Below, piece by piece: positions 45,770-55,900 of a stretch of DNA of 64,000 nucleotides. Source of the DNA: Bagarius yarrelli (taxonomy: Eukaryota > Chordata > Actinopteri > Siluriformes > Sisoridae); the NCBI GenBank assembly GCA_005784505.1, contig VCAZ01000006.1, forward strand, positions 7,655,724-7,719,723, given 5' to 3'. The notes below the pieces were generated by a model. The model was given only the letters and a program-made list of their open reading frames with translations. It had not been told where the DNA came from and made no database searches. Both the position numbers and the translations under genes were made by a program. The number at the start of each line of letters is the position of its first letter. Position 1 is the first letter of the stretch.

Positions 45770-46004
45770 GACAGCATGGTGGCTTAGTGGTTAGCACTGT
45801 TGCCTCACAGCAAGAAGTTCCCTGGTTCGATTCCCAGGCAGTCTTTCTGTAAGTTTGCATGTTCTCCCTGTGCTTGTGTGGGCTTACTCCTGGTACTCTG
45901 GTTTCCTTCCACAGTTCAAAACCCCACATGCTTTTCGTTCTTTCAGATCCCTGTGACCCCAAATTAGGGAATAAGTGGGTATAGAAGATGACTGAATAAA
46001 TGAA
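45770..46004 (+). mobile_element. tRNA-derived SINE, first family, with intact A and B boxes
   Basis: GACAGCATGGTGGCTTAGTG, then GTTAGCACTGTTGCCTCACA (A box TGGCTTAGTGG) and GGTTCGATTCC (45824-45834, an exact pol III B box). The body lacks the 'GATGGACTGGCGACCTGTCC' segment, and the tail reads GGGAATAAGTGGGTATAGAA, then GATGACTGAATAAATGAAT. An internal deletion of about 100 bases separates it from the fuller copy at 53922. Confidence 0.9.
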
Positions 46005-46729
46005 TCTTGTATTATCACTATTATCAGGGCTTAATATTTATTCTTGAGTTCTTCAATGTTCATAGAGTATAGCTATCACTTATAGGTGCAGTAAAAAAAC
46101 AATGCTAACTGTAGCCTGATAAGACAGAAATTGTACGTCCTGCTTTTGCCGTCCAAAGCCACGCCTCCTGAATGCATGAACCTGCACAGACTAAATGACA
46201 TGTCAACATTACAACAATACATTATGTGTTATTTACCGGTGAAAAGAAATGACAGTACAGTACCAAAATACCAAACTTAAAAATAGGAACCGATTTAATA
46301 AGACGAACATTTCTTGGTCCTGTGAATTCCACAGAATATAAATCAATATGTGTAATTATGTTTAGACCGCTAAACTTAATTATTGCTATCGGGATGTGAA
46401 AAGAATTTCAACCAGCAAAACAAAAATGTTTCTAAAGACAATCACTTTTTATTCGTTTAAAATAAGCGGGTTTAATGAAAATATATATATATATATAAAT
46501 TGTCAACACAACTAGATGAAGGTGCGTGAAAGGGAAACTCATATTTATCTTTTCACATATATAAGCAGTTGGTACATGTTCAAGCAGTTATAATACTACT
46601 TATTCTTATAATATGAAAATTATAAACTAATACAATTTTTTGCAAGTATAATGATACTAAACATTATAATACAACCCTTTGTCACTGCTTTATAACATAA
46701 TAGCCATCATGTGCTTTGATTAATATTTA
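46005..46729. other. AT-rich spacer
   Basis: A short (AT)n run at 46481-46497. Nothing else recognised. Confidence 0.5.
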
Positions 46730-46995
46730 TTGAAAGATGACTCCTCTGGACCTGTGTGCAGTGGACTAACCTGACTTTATAAAACACAGCCCCTTTATGA
46801 TGCCCCTAAAATCACATAAACAGCTGGCCAGTGACTCACTAGCTGGTAGCCATCATTGAATATTACCTAATAGCCATCTTTTTACTGGCTGCAGAGCCAG
46901 CCTGGGCACATTTTCATCTTTAAGAGCAGTTTACTATGTCTGGAATGCATGCCGAGAAACGGGAATAGGAGAAAGAAGAACTTCTGGGGCTGCAG
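46730..46995. other. Candidate conserved regulatory block
   Basis: CAGTGGACTAACCTGAC, TATTACCTAATAGCCATC and GGAATGCATGCCGAGAA in unique DNA with no plausible coding frame. Inference only. Confidence 0.25.
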
Positions 46996-47039
46996 TTGTT
47001 TCTGCCTCAATCGAATAGAAACTAAAAAACCTACAGAGT

Positions 47040-48195
47040 AAATATAATCAGTAATGAGCAAAATCACAAATGTGCAAAAATGTCAGCAGCATAGATGCAG
47101 TAACAGTTTAGCTATGTTTAGCTTTCATAACAGCTTGGTACACTCCTGGCAATTCCTCATCATAGTCATTCACAATCATTCCAAACCTGAGCACAGAGTC
47201 AACAGCACTATTACCAAAACTACCCTCCCAATTTGTATCATGGCAAAAAACACTCAGGAAAAAGACAAAAGGTCCAACATTAATTTTAGAAATGAAGGTC
47301 AGTCAATCCTAAAAATCTCAAGAATGTATTCCCAAGTACATTGGCCAAACCCATCAGCGCTATGATGAAACTGACTATCAAGAGGCAGTTCCAAGAAAGG
47401 GAGACTCTGCTGCAGAGGAAAAGTTCATTAGAATAACCAGCCTCAAAAACCACCTATTGACAGCATCTTCGATTACAGACCACATAAATGCTTTTTGCAG
47501 TTCAAGTGACAGACATATTTTAAGATCCACTGTTCAGAGGACATGGTTTGAGTCAGACTTTTGCGGTCATATTGTGGCCAAGAAACCATTACTTCAGATG
47601 AACAACAATCATAAAAGGCTTTCATAAGCCGAAAACACAAAGAATGTTTATCATATCCGTGAAAGGATGTCCGTTGCTCTAAATTTGAGATTTTTGGTTA
47701 CCTACTTCTGTTAGATGTAGAGAGGGTGAATGCATGGTTCTTTAATGTTTTTTTTTTTTCGCTTTGAAGCACTAAAAAGTACTGTGAGAGTACTTTGTTG
47801 GAGACTTTGTTGGTAACTTGGTGGAAATTGAGGGCATATTTAGCCAGCCTGGCTACCACAGCATTTAGCAGTGGCAAGCTATTCCATTTGGTTTGGATTT
47901 AATGGGGCCAACAGGATAATGACCCCGAACAACCCCCTAGGCTATGTAAGAGTTATTTGTCTAAGATTGATGAGGGATGAAGTGGCATCAGTTAAGATGG
48001 TTTGAGAGAATTTGGACCAGAGAGTAAAGAAAAGGTAGCCTCACAAACCTCTGTGAACTCCAGATTCTTGGAAAAACATTCCAGGTTACTAACTCATGTA
48101 GCTGACAAAGAGAATGCAAAACTGTCATAAGCAAACGTTAGCTATAAATATAAAGAACATAAAATAAGTTTTTGACCACCAAATTCTACACTGTA
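47040..48195 (+). mobile_element. Nearly full-length, inactivated Tc1-like transposon
   Basis: An ATG at 47240 starts MAKNTQEKDKRSNINFRNEG. After a frame change, CATCAGCGCTATGATGAAAC (47355) encodes a helix-turn-helix segment of the HTH pair. Next come TTCATTAGAATAACCAGCCT and HIVAKKPLL (about 47568-47595), the family's 'GRVAAKKPLL' step. AAATTTGAGATTTTTGG (47683) survives but the codons for the first catalytic Asp just before it are lost. CAGGATAATGACCCC (47914) keeps the second Asp, and TTGGACCAGAGAGTAAAG (48012) marks the region of the third acidic residue. Several frameshifts and stops make it a pseudogene. Terminal repeats are not clearly delimited. Confidence 0.85.
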
Positions 48196-48660
48196 TTTAT
48201 CTTGTTATTAGTTTAATGGCAGGTAGTTAGATGGTACAGTATGCCAGGGTAATTTACCTGGACAAAAGCGCTTGGTTTGTGCGTCCCTGCAGGCCATGGG
48301 ATGGGCTCATTTTTATAGACCAGAGTAGCTTTAGCATACTCTGATGCCTATAGAATGGCCAGATGTTCCACACCTACCTTTTTGCCTGATGAAGTGGATC
48401 AAGCACTGACAGGTTTTCTGCTTTCTCTTCCCATCATCCTGCTCTCCCTCCTGCTTGCCCTGTCCCTATTCCTTTCCCAGCCCCATCACTTATTCATGGA
48501 ACACGTTCAGCTGCCTCTACTGATGGCAGGAAATGACACGTGGACACAAAAGTGGCAGTGGGTGGTTTCAACTCATCAGCTTGGCACAGAACAGTCAGCT
48601 TAGGTACCAGCACCAGCTCTCTGCCAGATGAGGGGCTCAGGGTTAATTAACACAGGACAA
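48196..48660. other. Possible conserved block
   Basis: Unique moderate-GC sequence (GTAATTTACCTGGACAAAAG, TCCCTGCAGGCCATGGGATG). The 82-codon frame at 48355-48603 is Leu-rich from CT-rich DNA, with no domain or signal I trust. Confidence 0.25.
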
Positions 48661-49368
48661 TGTGATCAAAATACTCAGCTTCTTCTTCAATATGTTCGAG
48701 TCAGGATTTGGTCCATTAAACATCTTATAAACAAATTTTTTTGGAACATAATAATTGCTCTTTTCAGTGAACAAGAAAGAACAAGTCGACTTCTGACAAA
48801 GTGCAATCACAATCAAGTGGCATCAAGATTTTTAAAAAGTTTTAGGCATTTAATATTTTTATACTTAGACTGTATGTTTTGTAGGATTTTGTTTAAATTT
48901 AGTAAATTTTTAGTAAAATTAAGTGTTTAATTTTAGTAATTAGCATTCATATCAGTACAAATACTAAGATTACTGAGATTTTGTAATAAATCTAGACCCA
49001 AATTTAAGCTTGGCACATGAGGAAATTACTGATTTTCTGTGATTCTGGGTAGAATTTGTCTACACATAATCCGATTTCAAAAGCTTCTTTATGATATATA
49101 TATTTTTATATATAAGGATTTTTTAATGGCCATTCCTTTATTTCCTTTTGGTCTCAGACGAAATTATTATCTTTTGGCTCAGTCTCACTGTGTGTAAATG
49201 TGTGTGTGCGTGTGTGTGAATAGATGGAAAAGGGTTTATTAAAAGAGGGGACTGGGGGATGTGCTTCTCCGCCTCCTTTATCAGTAATGTCTTGCGATCA
49301 ATAAATAGGACATCTAGATAAGGTAGACACATATGCAGCCACTATAGTAGAAACTGAAGGACATGTGC
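48661..49368. other. AT-rich spacer
   Basis: The 100-codon frame at 48628-48930 has no domain. Repeated TTTAGTAAAATT words near 48890-48940. Confidence 0.5.
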
Positions 49369-49400
49369 GCACACACACACACACACACACACAAACACAA
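49369..49400. repeat. (CA)n microsatellite
   Basis: About 12 pure CA units plus an interrupted end. Confidence 0.9.
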
Positions 49401-50021
49401 AGCTGTAAAGAAATCTAAAATCTAAATCACGCAGACACAAACCCATATGTAGATGTGATACACAGCACTTAAGTAAGCATCACTGTGGGAGGCGAAAGAC
49501 ACACACAGATCTATATAAAATAAAAAAACAGTAAATATCTACTTCAACACAATGTAAATGTGCAATGTAAATTAATCAAAAAAGCTCCAACCTCTAATTT
49601 GCCCAATGTTAAAATGCAGAAATCTATTTAGACATTAAACACTTTTCAAACAGATCTTAAAGGAATTTTGCTGGCCATAAAAAATAAATCATTTAAAAAT
49701 TGATTGCTAAGCACTGCAGCTACACCGGTAAATCCATATGAGTTTACACCGGCTTGTTATGTTTATAGAAAATGGTTGATCTCTCCGCCAAAGTCCCCCA
49801 GAAAAGAGGCCGCATCTGTTTTTCACGTTCTATACAACTGTAAAGATCCTCTGTGTTCTTAAATTAGAACCAGCAAAAAATCATAAACGTTAAACCCACC
49901 AATAATCAACAACTGGAAGCACTTTAGCACCTGGCTCACGCCGAGAAAACTTTAAAAATTGAAAACTCCTGCAGTTAATCCCTAGCTGTGCTATGTAATT
50001 TTATGATATTGATATGAATGA
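49401..50021. other. AT-rich spacer
   Basis: Nothing recognised apart from the 12-base target-site duplication arm at 50010-50021. Confidence 0.5.
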
Positions 50022-50160
50022 GCCCTGCGATGGACTGGCGACCTGTCCAGGGTGTACCCCTCCTGCCCTTCGCCCTTGTAGAGGCGGCTGGGATGGGCTC
50101 CACCAGATCCCCGTGACCCCGAATTAGGGAATAAGCGGGTATAGAAAATGAATGAATGAA
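50022..50160 (+). mobile_element. 5'-truncated SINE, first family, with target-site duplication
   Basis: Only the 3' part is present: GCCCTGCGATGGACTGGCGA, then CCTGTCCAGGGTGTACCCC, GCCCTTGTAGAGGCGGCTGG and GAATTAGGGAATAAGCGGG, with an (ATGA)n tail. TGATATGAATGA flanks it exactly (50010-50021 and 50161-50172). A 5' truncation with an intact duplication is typical of incomplete reverse transcription. The overlapping 117-codon minus-strand frame is a shadow of the repeat. Confidence 0.9.
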
Positions 50161-50172
50161 TGATATGAATGA

Positions 50173-50347
50173 TATGACAAAGTTGTGTGTGTGCATGTGT
50201 TGTGTGTGTGCAGGTATGAAACACCTTAGTGTGCAACTAGGTCTACCCCGCGACGGTGAGTGTATTGTATTGGTAAACTTTCTAATGTGCACGGATTCCT
50301 TAAAAAGGTTCCATTTGCTGCCCCACACAGCTTTTAATTATTTTAAT
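50173..50347. other. Spacer with GTGTGT run
   Basis: Short GT runs at 50182-50212. Otherwise nothing recognised. Confidence 0.5.
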
Positions 50348-51084
50348 TAGGGTTAGGCCGATAAACCATATTATTTCGATCGGCGATAAATTTTATGTCT
50401 ATAACGTTGATACGCTATGGATATTTTTACTCGGTATAGATTAAAACTCGTTAACATTCAGCAGTCTTTCTGTAGGACACTGCACTCCATGAGTGAAATT
50501 TTTGTGTCGTACAGCGCTCAGAAAACAAAAAGTTACACATGCTACATATGTTTTTGAAAGCTAAGATTCTTGTGATTGAATGATGCAAACAATTTCAGGA
50601 TACAAGACCACATACAGTGTGTTTGTCAGACCACCAACAGCCAGATAATCACAAAACAGTGTGAAATATGTAGTCCAGATACATTTATATAAACCTGAGC
50701 TGAGCTGAGTCATAATGTCTGTGCTGACACAAGGTAAATTCTACACAAAACAAAGCAAAAAAAACAAAACTAATGCTGCACTTAACATGTTTCGACAATG
50801 TTCTCAAAATAAAGTACTGATTCATTACACCAACCAGACAGCTTTTAGCACAGCTGATTATATTGTGGTGTTTTTATTTATGTAAGTTGTGTTTTTTAAG
50901 GCCAAATGTTTAATCTGTATTTGTTAATAAACTATACTTTAAAATGTGATTATTGATTTTATTTTTGTGTCTTTGGTCATTGATGGAATTCTCTTTTAAT
51001 GCCAGAATTAACAATTCATATATCCAATTCATATAAAAAAACAAATGAATTAAAAAAACATTTTTGCTATATTGCCCAGCCCTA
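50348..51084. mobile_element. Non-autonomous DNA transposon with TAGGGYTRGGC termini
   Basis: The left end is TAGGGTTAGGCCGATAAACC and the right end, reversed, is TAGGGCTGGGCAATATAGCA. The inverted match extends over about 20 bases with changes. The flanks ATTTTAAT (50340-50347) and ATTTAAT (51084-51090) are a near-identical 7-8 base target-site duplication, fitting the hAT superfamily. The 730-base interior has no transposase frame, so it is a MITE-like copy. Confidence 0.75.
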
Positions 51085-51144
51085 TTTAATATATATCCCA
51101 TTTAATATACTATTTGACCATATAATATATATTAATAATATTTA

Positions 51145-51375
51145 AAGGGCAGCACAGTGGCTTAGTGGTCTCAGTGGTTAGCACTGTTGCCTCACAGCAA
51201 GAAGGTTCCGGTACTCTCGGAGTTCTCTGGTTTCCACCCCCAGTCCAAAAACATGTATGTTAGGCTGATTGGTGATTCTAAATTGTTTATAGAAGTGACT
51301 GTGTGTGGCCCTGTGATGGACTGGCGACCTGTCCATGGTGTACCCCTCCTGCCTTTCGCTCTTTCAGAGACATCA
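51145..51375 (+). mobile_element. SINE, first family, rearranged copy
   Basis: GGGCAGCACAGTGGCTTAGT has a small duplication of the A-box region (TTAGTGGTCTCAGTGGTTAG). The B box is missing: AGCAAGAAGGTTCCGG runs straight into TACTCTCGGAGTTCTC. The body continues to GCCCTGTGATGGACTGGCGA, then CGCTCTTTCAGAGA. The 3' end is cut short. Open frames on both strands (125 and 81 codons) come from the repeat. Confidence 0.9.
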
Positions 51376-51584
51376 ACATCAACAATTTTAATAAAAATGA
51401 GAAACAACAATTTATGTGCAGCGTTATTATTTACCACTCACACAACTTTGCGAAGATTTGTGTGTGCATGCAGTGTGTGTTTGCATGTGTGCAAGCGTGT
51501 GCTGTGTTATATCTGTGTATGTAGAGTGTGTGTGAAATTTGTATACAACACTACTATTTATTAGCACTTGACGATATGAAAAAA

Positions 51585-51587
51585 GTG

Positions 51588-51638
<51 letters not shown>

Positions 51639-51644
51639 ACACAC
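51585..51644. repeat. (GT)n ending in a GCGC palindrome
   Basis: About 27 GT units with one GC interruption, ending GTGTGTGCGCACACAC, a perfect 16-base palindrome at 51629-51644. Alternating purine-pyrimidine, hence prone to Z-form. Confidence 0.95.
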
Positions 51645-51654
51645 TTCTAGGCTT

Positions 51655-51785
51655 TATACTCTAGGGAGCGACCCAGGCGTTAACTGCAAATCCAGCCGGC
51701 AGACCGGGCTCTACTCCTGGCCACAGAGCCGTCTGATCAATGGCCCTGCTCTTTTGAAAAGCCAAACCCTGCTGAACTTAGAAAT
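51655..51785. other. Possible conserved block
   Basis: GC-richer unique segment (CCGGCAGACCGGGCTCTACT, GTCTGATCAATGGCCC). Too short to judge. Confidence 0.2.
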
Positions 51786-51825
51786 CCTCTAAATCATCAC
51801 GCAGACACCACAGCAGGAAAGGTGT

Positions 51826-51845
51826 GGAGAGAAAGAGAGGGAGAG

Positions 51846-51890
<45 letters not shown>
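51826..51890. repeat. (GA)n microsatellite
   Basis: Purine tract with a pure (GA)n core at about 51852-51889. Confidence 0.95.
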
Positions 51891-51892
<2 letters not shown>

Positions 51893-53302
51893 GGTACAAT
51901 GAAAAGTGGAAATAGTACACAGGAAGAACTTTTTCCTTTCTGTAAAATATGACGGATGCCAGTACAGCATCACTACAGACCAAAACCACTCATTTATTAA
52001 CATACCTCACTAGACAACTGCACACAAAATAAACAATACTAACACAGGTACATAAAACATGTGTGCTCTTGTGCTAATTCTCATTATATACCATTAATAC
52101 GTGCATAACCGGCACTAGATACAATAGTCACTAGATACATGAAAAATAGCTTAATGTGTAACAGTTAAAGCTTATGATTTTGGCAAGCATATAGGGTCCT
52201 AAATTGATTTATTGATTTATTGATTTATTTATACAGTAGCCTCTCTTGATATTTAGATATTCGTCTTTATATTTATAAAGAATTTTTGGTCAGGGGAAAG
52301 CTGTGGGCCTGATTCATTGTATTAAACCTCACACAATATAAGCGCTATTTAATGATGAATAGCCTGCTTTACACCCCATGTTTAATTCTATATTTGTCTA
52401 TTTTGACTGATATGAATAATTTGTGTCCAATTTGCTGTGTAAACGCATCTTCCCTCTGAGTTGGATAACACAGATCACAGTAGCCATAATTCCCACTGTG
52501 TTTTTGACCTGCTTAGTTCATTTGTGTCTCTGTACAAGAAAGCAAACAAAGAGCAGAGTCAGAACAAACCCCAGCGTAATTGTGTTAGATGAACGCCCGT
52601 TGCTGAAGGGTAAGGTGGCTAACACCACATTATGCTCATCTTACTCTGCCCTGCCAGAGTACTGGAGACTGGAGCTGTGGGAAGCACTCAGCCCATCTGA
52701 ACTCTTTCATAGGAAACAGGACGAGCAATTCCGAACAAAAAAAGCAAGTTAATTCCTGTAGATATCAGAGCAGCTCTTTAAAGCTGTGGTCACCCTATCC
52801 TGAAACGTAAGACCCATTTGACACCCACATCCTCTTGACATGGATTAAAATTCAAATAAGTTGAATGGATTTTCATTACATCGGATGTGGACAAGTCCAT
52901 TGGGTGTATAAACTCTTTTACAAACAATAAACAGAGGAAACGACAAACCACCCTAAACGTTAAAGAAAATCCTACTTGTGCAGGAAACTTTTGGCTCAAG
53001 ATATTATTTAGACAGAGAAACAAAATGGTTCAGTTTTGCATAAATAGGTAGACGTGCATAAAAATGGAGCGCTTACCCAGCTTTTATGGCTGAGAATATG
53101 TACACTGTACTTTGACACTGTGGGATAAGTCAGCGTTGGTTTCTGAATACCCGGCGAGTCCTGAATGGTGTCATACTCCACAATAACACTGTAATGTCAT
53201 TTTAAAATAAAGAAGTTTTGCACATGAGTGGCTCTGGTTTCGTCCTCAGGGTTACTTTCTGAAATTTAAATAGAATGAATGAGTTTTCCTTTGAAGGCCA
53301 GA
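51891..53302. other. Mixed spacer, nothing firmly identified
   Basis: Contains three copies of TTGATTTA at about 52204-52231. The 109-codon frame at 52423-52752 has no recognisable domain, no convincing start context and no splice partner. I leave it as unsupported. Confidence 0.4.
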
Positions 53303-53570
53303 AAGAGAGAGAGAGAGTGAGAGAGAGTGGGTGGGAGTAAGAAGGGGCTAGGGGCAAGCAATACGAGTGCAATTAAAATTGCACACACTGGCGAAATCTT
53401 CTTCTTATAAAGCATAAGTTCTAGCCTCTTTTGGGAGCTCATCAACCCTCATGCCTTTTGAAGATTTCACAGCTTTTTATATTTTGGTTTTTAGCAATCA
53501 ACAAGGTAGTGGCCATTCCATTATGACTTTCTGTGCTCTTTGTGTACTGTATCAGTCACAGTATATTCTA
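53303..53570. other. GA-rich run and AT-rich spacer
   Basis: Short GAGA run at about 53303-53330. The rest is unremarkable. Confidence 0.5.
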
Positions 53571-53665
53571 GGGCTTGACGATATTGGAAAAAAAATCGCC
53601 ATTGCGATATTTTGTTTTTCTGTGATTTAAAAAATGATAAAAAAGTTATAACACTGAATCAAACA
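53571..53665 (+). mobile_element. One end of a TAGGGCTGGGCGATA-type element
   Basis: CTAGGGCTTGACGATATTGG, then ATCGCCATTGCGATATTTTG, resembles the terminus of a fish hAT-type element related to 50348-51084. I do not find a matching right end before the SINE at 53922. Confidence 0.45.
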
Positions 53666-53908
53666 CACTAGAAGAAACACACTGGCAGAGAAAAAGTGGG
53701 ATCCCTCCAGTATGATGTATACCAGTAATATTACACATAATTCTATGCAACATGACACCCATCCTCGTAAGATAGTAACATGTGCATCGTATGCATGCTT
53801 CAAAATTTTCTATTGTAGTGTTATAGTTTTACATTTATGTTATTGCATTTTTAAATAGATGTTGTCATTGGCTAACTCTGTTTTTTATGTAACTATATCA
53901 TAAAAATT
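53666..53908. other. AT-rich spacer
   Basis: May be interior of the preceding element; no frame. Confidence 0.4.
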
Positions 53909-53921
53909 AATTGATAAATCA

Positions 53922-54240
53922 GCAGCATGGTGACTTAGTGGTTAGCATGATTGCCTTACAGCAAGAAGGCCTGGGTTCGGTTCCCGGGCAGGGGCCTTTC
54001 TGTGTGGAGTTTGCATGTTCTCCCTGTGAGGGTTTAGTCTGGGTACTTCAGTTTTCTCCCACAGTCCAAAAACATGTATGTTAGATTGATTGGTGATTCT
54101 AAATTTCCCATAGAAGTAAGTGTGTGTGGCTCTGTGATGGACTGGTGACCTGTCCAGGGTGCATCTTTCCTGTCTGGAATGGACTCCAGCAAATCCCTGT
54201 GACTCCAAATTACAGAATAAGTGGATATAGTAGATGAATG
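53922..54240 (+). mobile_element. Full-length tRNA-derived SINE, first family
   Basis: The best copy in the window. It has GCAGCATGGTGACTTAGTGG (A box), CTGGGTTCGGTTCCCGGGCA (B box with one change), GTGTGGAGTTTGCATGTTCT, AAAACATGTATGTTAGATTG, TGATGGACTGGTGACCTGTC and a GTGGATATAGTAGATGAATG tail. The 13-base AATTGATAAATCA flanks it exactly (53909-53921 and 54241-54253). Length is about 319 bases. Perfect duplication suggests a recent insertion. Confidence 0.95.
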
Positions 54241-54253
54241 AATTGATAAATCA

Positions 54254-55599
54254 ATTAATATGTCTTTTTTCAACAGCAGTGTAAAAGTACAAGCATCAGA
54301 ATAATATACTATAACACTGCATTTCACACCAGAGACGCAGAAGATTTTGTGGTGACGGTACATTAACATGCAAACTCAAAATGCAAAATGTTGTTTTTCA
54401 TGCAAAAAAAAAAAAAATGCTCAAAGAAGCAGGATAAGAGCTGTGAGAACCTGACTTGAGCATGATTTTAAGCAGCAACTGCTCCACAACACATCCTTTT
54501 TGAATTGAGCTGACTGTGTGTAAAAAAACAAGTTTACCTGCGATTATCTAGTAAGCGTCTAATTAACGAAGCCCTTCATTCTCATGCTATTCTAAATATT
54601 CCATGTTGACAGTTTCAAAGGCCACTTAAAAAATAAAAATTGCTCATTATCATGAAATAATGAAATAACTTATTTTAATGTACACTTAATAAACTGCATG
54701 CATGTGTGACAGCGTACACAGTAAAAATCAGCAGCGGGTGAAACATATAGCGAGTGCGAGAGTACAATTAAAAAAAAGAAGAGAAAGAATGTCCGGTGAG
54801 GCTATATTATGATCTACTTAATTATTTTTCAATCCCAGGCTTAAACATTAATACTATTTGATCAAGGTAAAATAAAAAATGGAAATACTCATGGGTCCAT
54901 CTTAATGACAACCTTCTCATTAAGATGTTGCCTAAGACAGATCATTTTTTATATTCTATTTCTGAAGGTAATTTACACAATTTATACACAATTTGCTAAA
55001 TTTACCCTAATTAACCTCATTATATAGCTTAAAGCCAGATGTGAGGATAATTAATAAAACTTCCAACATGAAAGAAGTGCAGTTAAGTTGCGTATTTGCC
55101 GTTATTGGGCAGTAGTGTGGTGCAGTATTAGGTAGAATACAATATATTAATGTCGTGTCAATGGGCCTGACAAGCCGACTGTGTGCAGCTGTGGCCAGAA
55201 GTAAACGGTAAGTCTAGCCACACAGTGGAAGATCCTAATGAATGGTTATGAATCACCAGACTGACACTACTAATTGTGTTCATTTTTTACTTTTCTGTAA
55301 TCAGGGCAGTTTCAGCAACAATCTCAAACACTTCCTGTGGCAAATCTGTCATACCCACAGCAGGTCTCACTATTTGGTGTGCATCCTTTAGTCTGGTTAT
55401 ACGTTTTGATGTGCTATCTTGTGTGCATTGTTTTCACTTTATTTAAAAGAGTGATATGTACTGTGAATAAATAGAAATGATAGACATAATAGAAATGATA
55501 AAACAAACTTGCACATAAAAAGGTTTCATACCACATGCTTCTGTTTCTAAGGGATCTGTAGCATCACAACAGGGTAATGTGACTTCATAAATGATCATT
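54254..55599. other. AT-rich spacer, nothing identified
   Basis: Poly-A of 13-14 bases near 54404. No frame over 60 codons beyond the SINE shadow. 55080-55260 slightly GC-richer. Confidence 0.5.
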
Positions 55600-55900
55600 T
55601 ATGCAGTCATGTAAAAATCTGGCCACAACGAATCACCACCAGCCTTTTCCTCCCATCATCTCGAGCTAATTACTAGGTCAAAAAAGCCATTTGTTCGATT
55701 CAACAACAACCCCTTTTCCAAACACCTTCCACATTATGCAAAAATGCCAGATGCTGGCAACACCTTCTGACAAAGTTGGTGCAGGGGTGAGAGATTGTAG
55801 AAAGAAGCGAGCAGCTGAATACACTCCTTTTATTTGATTAATTTTTCAGGCTTAAAAGCGAAAACCAGATGTTGCATCCTACAGCAGGTCAAATATATAA
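55600..55900. other. Candidate conserved regulatory block
   Basis: AAATGATCATTTATGCAGTC (palindromic AAATGATCATTT), GAGCTAATTACTAGG and TTTATTTGATTAATTTTTCA. Unique and frame-free. Confidence 0.3.

Noticed and set aside
45790..45840. A and B boxes resembling a tRNA gene
   Set aside because: The boxes belong to a SINE head. The sequence between them does not fold into a cloverleaf with a sensible anticodon arm, and it continues into the SINE body.
48355..48603. 82-codon frame with a Leu-rich segment resembling a signal peptide
   Set aside because: CT-rich DNA gives this pattern by composition. No cleavage-site logic, cysteines or conserved motif.
51187..51564. 125-codon frame and its opposite-strand partner
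   Set aside because: Translates the first-family SINE plus GT-rich DNA; the 'DGLATCPGCT'-type peptides recur at every copy of that SINE.
52423..52752. 109-codon frame with a hydrophobic stretch near its start
   Set aside because: The hydrophobic run (ITVAIIPTVFLTCLVHLCLC) looks like a membrane segment, but there is no homologous domain, no splice partner and no neighbouring exon, so I do not call a gene.
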